A stretch of 64,000 nt of DNA, taken from assembly GCA_024734495.1 (NCBI GenBank), contig JALMQS010000061.1, positions 6,439,321-6,503,320 of the forward strand, read 5' to 3'. This document shows positions 52,301 through 58,300 of the stretch, one piece after another (position 1 is the stretch's first letter; the number at the start of each line of letters is the position of its first letter). The position numbers and the translations under genes were made by a program. The notes below the pieces were generated by a model. It saw only the letters and a program-made list of their open reading frames with translations, was not told the DNA's origin and made no database searches. The DNA comes from Forficula auricularia (Eukaryota > Arthropoda > Insecta > Dermaptera > Forficulidae).

Positions 52301-55300
52301 AATTGAGGAGATTTGCTTCTATGTTACTTTTCAAATACCCCTTCCTCAACGGCAAACTAAGAATTAATTTAATTTTTACTTTCATTTATATCGTAAATAT
52401 TAGTAGTATTATCGATATATGTAAAGTATTGCGTCTTTAGTTATTTTCGTTTAGAAATATCTGAAATGTGGGGGAAAATAATCTAGCATACTTTACTGTG
52501 TATGTTTGTATGTTTGTCTGATAAATAATCTAAATTCAGATACCCTCGAAAATTCCAGAATGGAAGATCGTAAAAATATCGTTTTACTGCCAAAATGTCT
52601 GAATATATTAAAAGATGTATTTTGGGACTTCTAGTTTCAGAACTTTACATTATAAACAAAATAAAGATCGAGTTGTTAAATGGCGACTTTTTGAATGGTT
52701 GTGCCCAGTATGGAAATAGATTTTCGACATATGTTTTTTATATATTTTTTGAAAATATATTAAAAATATATAATTTTTGTGTTAAATTTATATAAAATTT
52801 ATACTAGAGCGACATAAAAATAATTTTATTTTAAGAATATATAGAAAACAAACTTTATATAAATTTAACATAAAAATTTATATTTTTAATATATTTTCAA
52901 AAATATATAAAAAACATATTTCGAAAATCTATTTATTTCTATACGGGTGGCTAAAAACATAATTTTTTCAATTAAAATTAGAGTATAATGAAAAATCTTA
53001 TTACACTTATACCCAAAGGGTTAGAACCTAGGATCTTCGTGGGAGAGGTGTATGGGTATTTGGAAGGACAAAAGTTTTCATTTTTCTAACTCAAACCGTT
53101 TGCTGAAAAAATGTAGATTTTTAATTTACATTAAACTATTAATCACCCTAACACTTAACCATGTTATTACTATACATATGTTTAATAAAAATAATAAATT
53201 TATTTTAGATGCAAGAATTTACAACGCCACATGGCCACCCTGTTACGAGAATAATTATAAGGAATTGTGGTTTAATTACACAAAAATCGAAAATAAAATA
53301 AATTGCATTCTAATAAACTTGTAAATTATTTTGATTTGTTTAATATACTAGTAAATATATGCTTACTTCTCGAGATCCGTTACTGGAACTTGTTCAGCGA
53401 CGCTGTGGATCACAATTGAAGAAACCTGAGGCTTTCTAAGGGCATCCATCAAAGAACGATTCGGGTCAAGTTCTGGAGGTATAAAATCAATCCGTTCCAC
53501 GACAGTAGCCTTAAAATGAATTTTATTTTAATTAATAATATTTTCTTAAAACGTGTCGATCAATTGTAAAATTCAAATAAATGATACGTATTTTCAGTCA
53601 TTAAACTTCATCTTTATTAACATCTAGGGAAAGCGGTGTAAATTTATAGTAAAACATATTTAAAAAATTACAAAGGGTTGGAATTAGTGGTGTTTCACAA
53701 AATAAAAATTGAAATAAAGTTTGAGTTTACTGGATACTCTATATATTTTGGGATTTTAGTTTTTTCAATTTTAAAATATTAGTCCTATTATTTATTGATA
53801 AATGAGGCTATGAGCGCAATAGTTGACTTACCCACAAAATTATAATTTTGGTTCATCTGCGGAAATTAATTATTAATATTGTTACCATGTGGACCAAACC
53901 AACATTTGCAATCAAAAGCTGGTTTGGTGCTCTTTACAGTTGGTCGGTAACAATATTATAATTATAATTTTGTGGGTTAGTCCATTATTGCGCTCATAGC
54001 CTCAAGTATCCATAATATTTTCTTAAATATTATTTTACTATTAATACAAAAATGAACAATGAACAAATAATATTATATACCTGTCGCGCTGAAATCCAAA
54101 AAGGTGGTTCATCTTCCTCTTCACTTCCTGCTCCACTTCTATCAGCAAGATCTCGCATCGCTAAAAGGGCGGTTCGTCTTCTTCTTTGAGCCAAGGAGGA
54201 TGCCGGTCTTTCTAAACTTGCTGTACGTACAGTAACATCGCTTGTTCCTGAACGGGGTGTAGCCAACAAATCCTCTCCATCTTCTTGGATAGTGTCATCT
54301 ATTACATCTATTATTGGTGGCGGGGGAGGAGACTCTGACGGCGGGCCATCATCTTCCTCTTCCTCCTCCTCCACTGTTTCTTCCAATTTAACCATTTCTT
54401 TTTTGGGTTCGGTAATTTTTTCTTTTATTAATCTTTCATCATCTTCCTCTTCTTCAGATTTTGAATTGCATTCTTTTATATCCTCAATTATTGTTTCTTT
54501 GACAGCATCGAATTTTAGTGGTCTATCAATTGAAGAAATTGGAGCGTTAAATTCGTTTTTAGGAGTCTCCGTTTTTATTTCATCTGTATTCAATTCTTCT
54601 TGTTTGATTTTAGTTATGAGCGGCTCATTATCGTCTTCAGTGCCACTACATATCGTATCTTTCATATCTGAATCACTACTTGTTGCTGGAGGACCCGGCT
54701 CTATTTGTACATGCACAACCATTGTTGTCACACTCCCGCCCTCATCCTCACTACTCCTACGATCATCTGGTACCTAAATTGATAAAAAAATTTAAATTTA
54801 TAGTAAATTTTATTGAAAAGATGAACACTAATAAAAATAATTTTACTTGTTTATCTGGACGACTATAAATTTTTTTAGCAGCCCCTGTTGATAGCAAAGG
54901 TGAATCGCTATCTTCTTCTTCGTCATCACTATCAGATTCTGCTCCACCTGATGAAGTTCGATGAATGGGCGGTACCATGTGTCTCGGCAAAGAAGATGCA
55001 TGCCTTTGTGCTGGTGGACCCATCTCTCGAAAAGCTTCATCTATCAATTCATGAGTTCGTGGTAGAGAAAGATATTTAGCTGTAACAGACGGCGGGCGTG
55101 GTTTTACCAAGGCCACCTGAGCAAGTTCCCTCAGAGCTTGATCATAGCATTCAAGTTGGGCGTTAATATGACGGTTGTCAGCTAAAACTCTATCGAAACT
55201 AGGAGCCGGAACTCCGACTCCAGCCATAGAACTTTGTGCGCAAACACTTGTTGCTGCATCATAATAGGATGAACTTGGTCCAAGGGCCGCAGGTAAGGTT

Positions 55301-58300
55301 GACCAGCTCTTTTAAAAAACAACAACAAATAATTAAATATCTTAATTATATTAAAATTTATTAAGTAATTTACCTGTACAGAAACTGAGCGGTTTCTTGC
55401 ATGGGATCGAACACGTCTAGGGGGAGGTTGAGGGGCCCCTAGAGGAACTGGGTGATCTTCGAAACCGTCAAGGGACCTACTTGGCACAGCTGCATCTAAA
55501 CTTCTTGAGCTTTTAAAAGGAGCTCCGATTCCAGGAGAAGCAAATAACAAACGATCTGGTCGGACAGGTGGTGCTAAACTATTGGCACAAGTAGTAGCAT
55601 TAGCTGCCCATATTTCGTCACGGCCTTGTAAAGTTCCGTCTCGACCTAAAGTTCCCACTGGAGTTAAATTTGTTTCCTAAAAAAAGCAGAAAGTAAATTT
55701 TTCTAAAAGAAATTGAATATATATTTATTACCTTTTCCTCTGAGTGTTCAGTGATTTGACCAATCACTCCAGGGAAAATGCTATCGTCTGGTAAATCAAT
55801 TGAAGGTGTTCGTAAAAGGGGTGGTTTCCCTTCGAGACTTGTTAGACCAGAAATCGGAGGCTGCTGTTGAGTAGTTTGATTTGAATTCGAATCTAAAGGT
55901 AAACTTTCATCCGAATCCCAATCACTTGCCGCTTCGTCACTCGCTCCCTACACATAAAATAAATAAATAAATACTATAATTATTCATCAATAAGGAATCT
56001 TTTCTATAAATAAGGATCTTAAATTTTATGTATGCTCAATTATGTATTAAGATTTTAGCACTCAACGCCTGCCTGCCGGTATAACCCGCAAATCAGAGTG
56101 CTCTATGCGAATTCATAACCTTAAGCTCTCTGGGATATAAATTATTCAAATTTATGGTAACCTATAGGCTGAATGTATCATTATTCATTAGTAATGTTTT
56201 CGTTTAGTAAATTGTTCAAATGAAATTCCTTTACTTCCAGATTTTTGTTATTTTTTAAAAAATTTAGATTTTAAATATACAGTATATTTCAAAAGTCCAT
56301 ATTCTTTGTATTCCATTATTAAAATCGCATGTCTTTAAAAAAAATGTTATTGTGTAAATTTAGAATCCTGAAAGGTCATTATTTCAGATTCAGGGTAATG
56401 CATTTTTTTAATCTTCCTCTTTCAAAAACTAAATTCAAACAAAAAATTTACTTTTTATTTAATTAAGTTTTTTTTATCACTTTTAATAATTCTCTGTGGT
56501 TTTTTATTGTAAGTGAAAGTCATGTGGTTCTCTGTAAACACACTAGAATATTTTTTTCATTGATAAAGGGACCAATTTTCCCGAAAAGTTTTTTGTTCTA
56601 TACTGATTGTTTTATAAAAGAATTGTAATTATTTTTTTATATAATTATTTAAATAAACATCAATGTTACCTTTTGATGAATTGAAGGTGGTTTGCTGCTC
56701 GAAGGTTCAGTTGGCTCTCCAATTGTTACCACATTATTTGCCCCTAGAGAATCATGTTTACTGAAACTATGACTTGGAATCCATTGTGCGGAATCAGTTG
56801 CTTGTGCATGTTGATTAGTGTGATTAGATCCTCCAGGAGCTAAAGTACCAGCTGGAGAATCATCATGTGGACTTGCTGCTGAATCTGTTAAAGATTCAGT
56901 AAAACTTTCACGTTTTGAACGTAAAGATCCAAGAGTTAATAAACTACGTCTTCGTGGTTCTGCGCCTCCCTTTATTAAATTAAAGAATTTCAATTTAATT
57001 GTTAATAACTGTTATACTTTAGGTTCATTTCTTACTTGATCTATCACTCCGCTCTGAATCAATTCCCAAGAGCGTGGAGGTTTACATGGTGGAGGAATCA
57101 CACAACCAGGACTTGCTTTACCCTCATCTTCTGATGAAGTGGCAGGAACTAGTTTACTTATTGGGGCAACCTGTTTAAATAAAAATATATATTTCAATTA
57201 TGAACAGCAAATAGAATATTAAATTTAAGTATTGTATACATATGTAGGGAAATCTGAGTGACAGTGAATCAAACAGGAAATTAAAAAATATAAACCCCAT
57301 AGACTATGAAAGTATTATGTTTTTTTATGTTATCGAAGATAAAATATTGAAAATAATAGTTATTATATAAACTGGTTCGACACTTCTCTAATTTTACACC
57401 GAAGGAGTGTAGGATGTCGGCGAATCGTATGCTAGATGCAAAAACAAGATTTTGGGGAATTATTTTTTTTTTTTAACCCAGAATAAAATTTTAAAAAATC
57501 TTAATAAAATCAAAAACTGACCGAAACAATACTTTATTTTAAAGTCGATATTGTGAAAAATTTTCAAATTATGCAACTTCGAAAAAATGACTTATTTTTC
57601 CTGTGTTTAAATTGTATTTTGTGTGTATTGGTTTATTTTGAATTTCATGTGTGCTTTCTTTTGACCATTCTCTAAATAAATAAATAATATTCGAAAAAAG
57701 TGGAATCCACTTTCAATCATTTGAATAATTTCATAAGGCAAAATTCTATACGAATTTACATGTTACAGTAAAAATCAGTTTTTAGTAAGAACGGGTTCTT
57801 ACTAGTTAAAACGCGTTCCACTTGAATACCTTTGTGGCAACTAGAATTTACTGATGTTTGTTGAGTTTGCTCCAAAGGTCAGGAATCTTCATTTTTAACC
57901 TTCCGCTTACATTTTTTAAACGAAAATATCAAAAAGTACATCCTCATTAGAAGCAAAGTTGAAGCGGATGTAATTTTTGACATTTCCGTTCAAAATTCAC
58001 TGAAAATAAACACCAAAAATGAGGCGGAAGGTCAAAAATGAAGTTTCTAGGCCTTTGGACCAAACTCAGCAACATAACAAATGTAAATTCTAGTGTATTC
58101 AGTGAAACGTGATTTTAACTAGTATGAACGCAACTACAATGGAGTTTTTACTGCAACATATATACTTCTTCATAGATTAATCAATCAAAAGACTAGTTTT
58201 AAGCAAAAACTCGCCTCCCTTGACTATATCCCATGCCCAACAAGTAAAAAAATAAGAAATCTTACGTTGTTGCTAAAATTTTATTAACTTTTACAAGGAA

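Noticed and set aside
54292..54777. 161-codon plus-strand serine-rich frame
   Set aside because: It is the antisense of the acidic and proline-rich exon 54081-54773; the Ser runs are reversed Glu and Asp codons.
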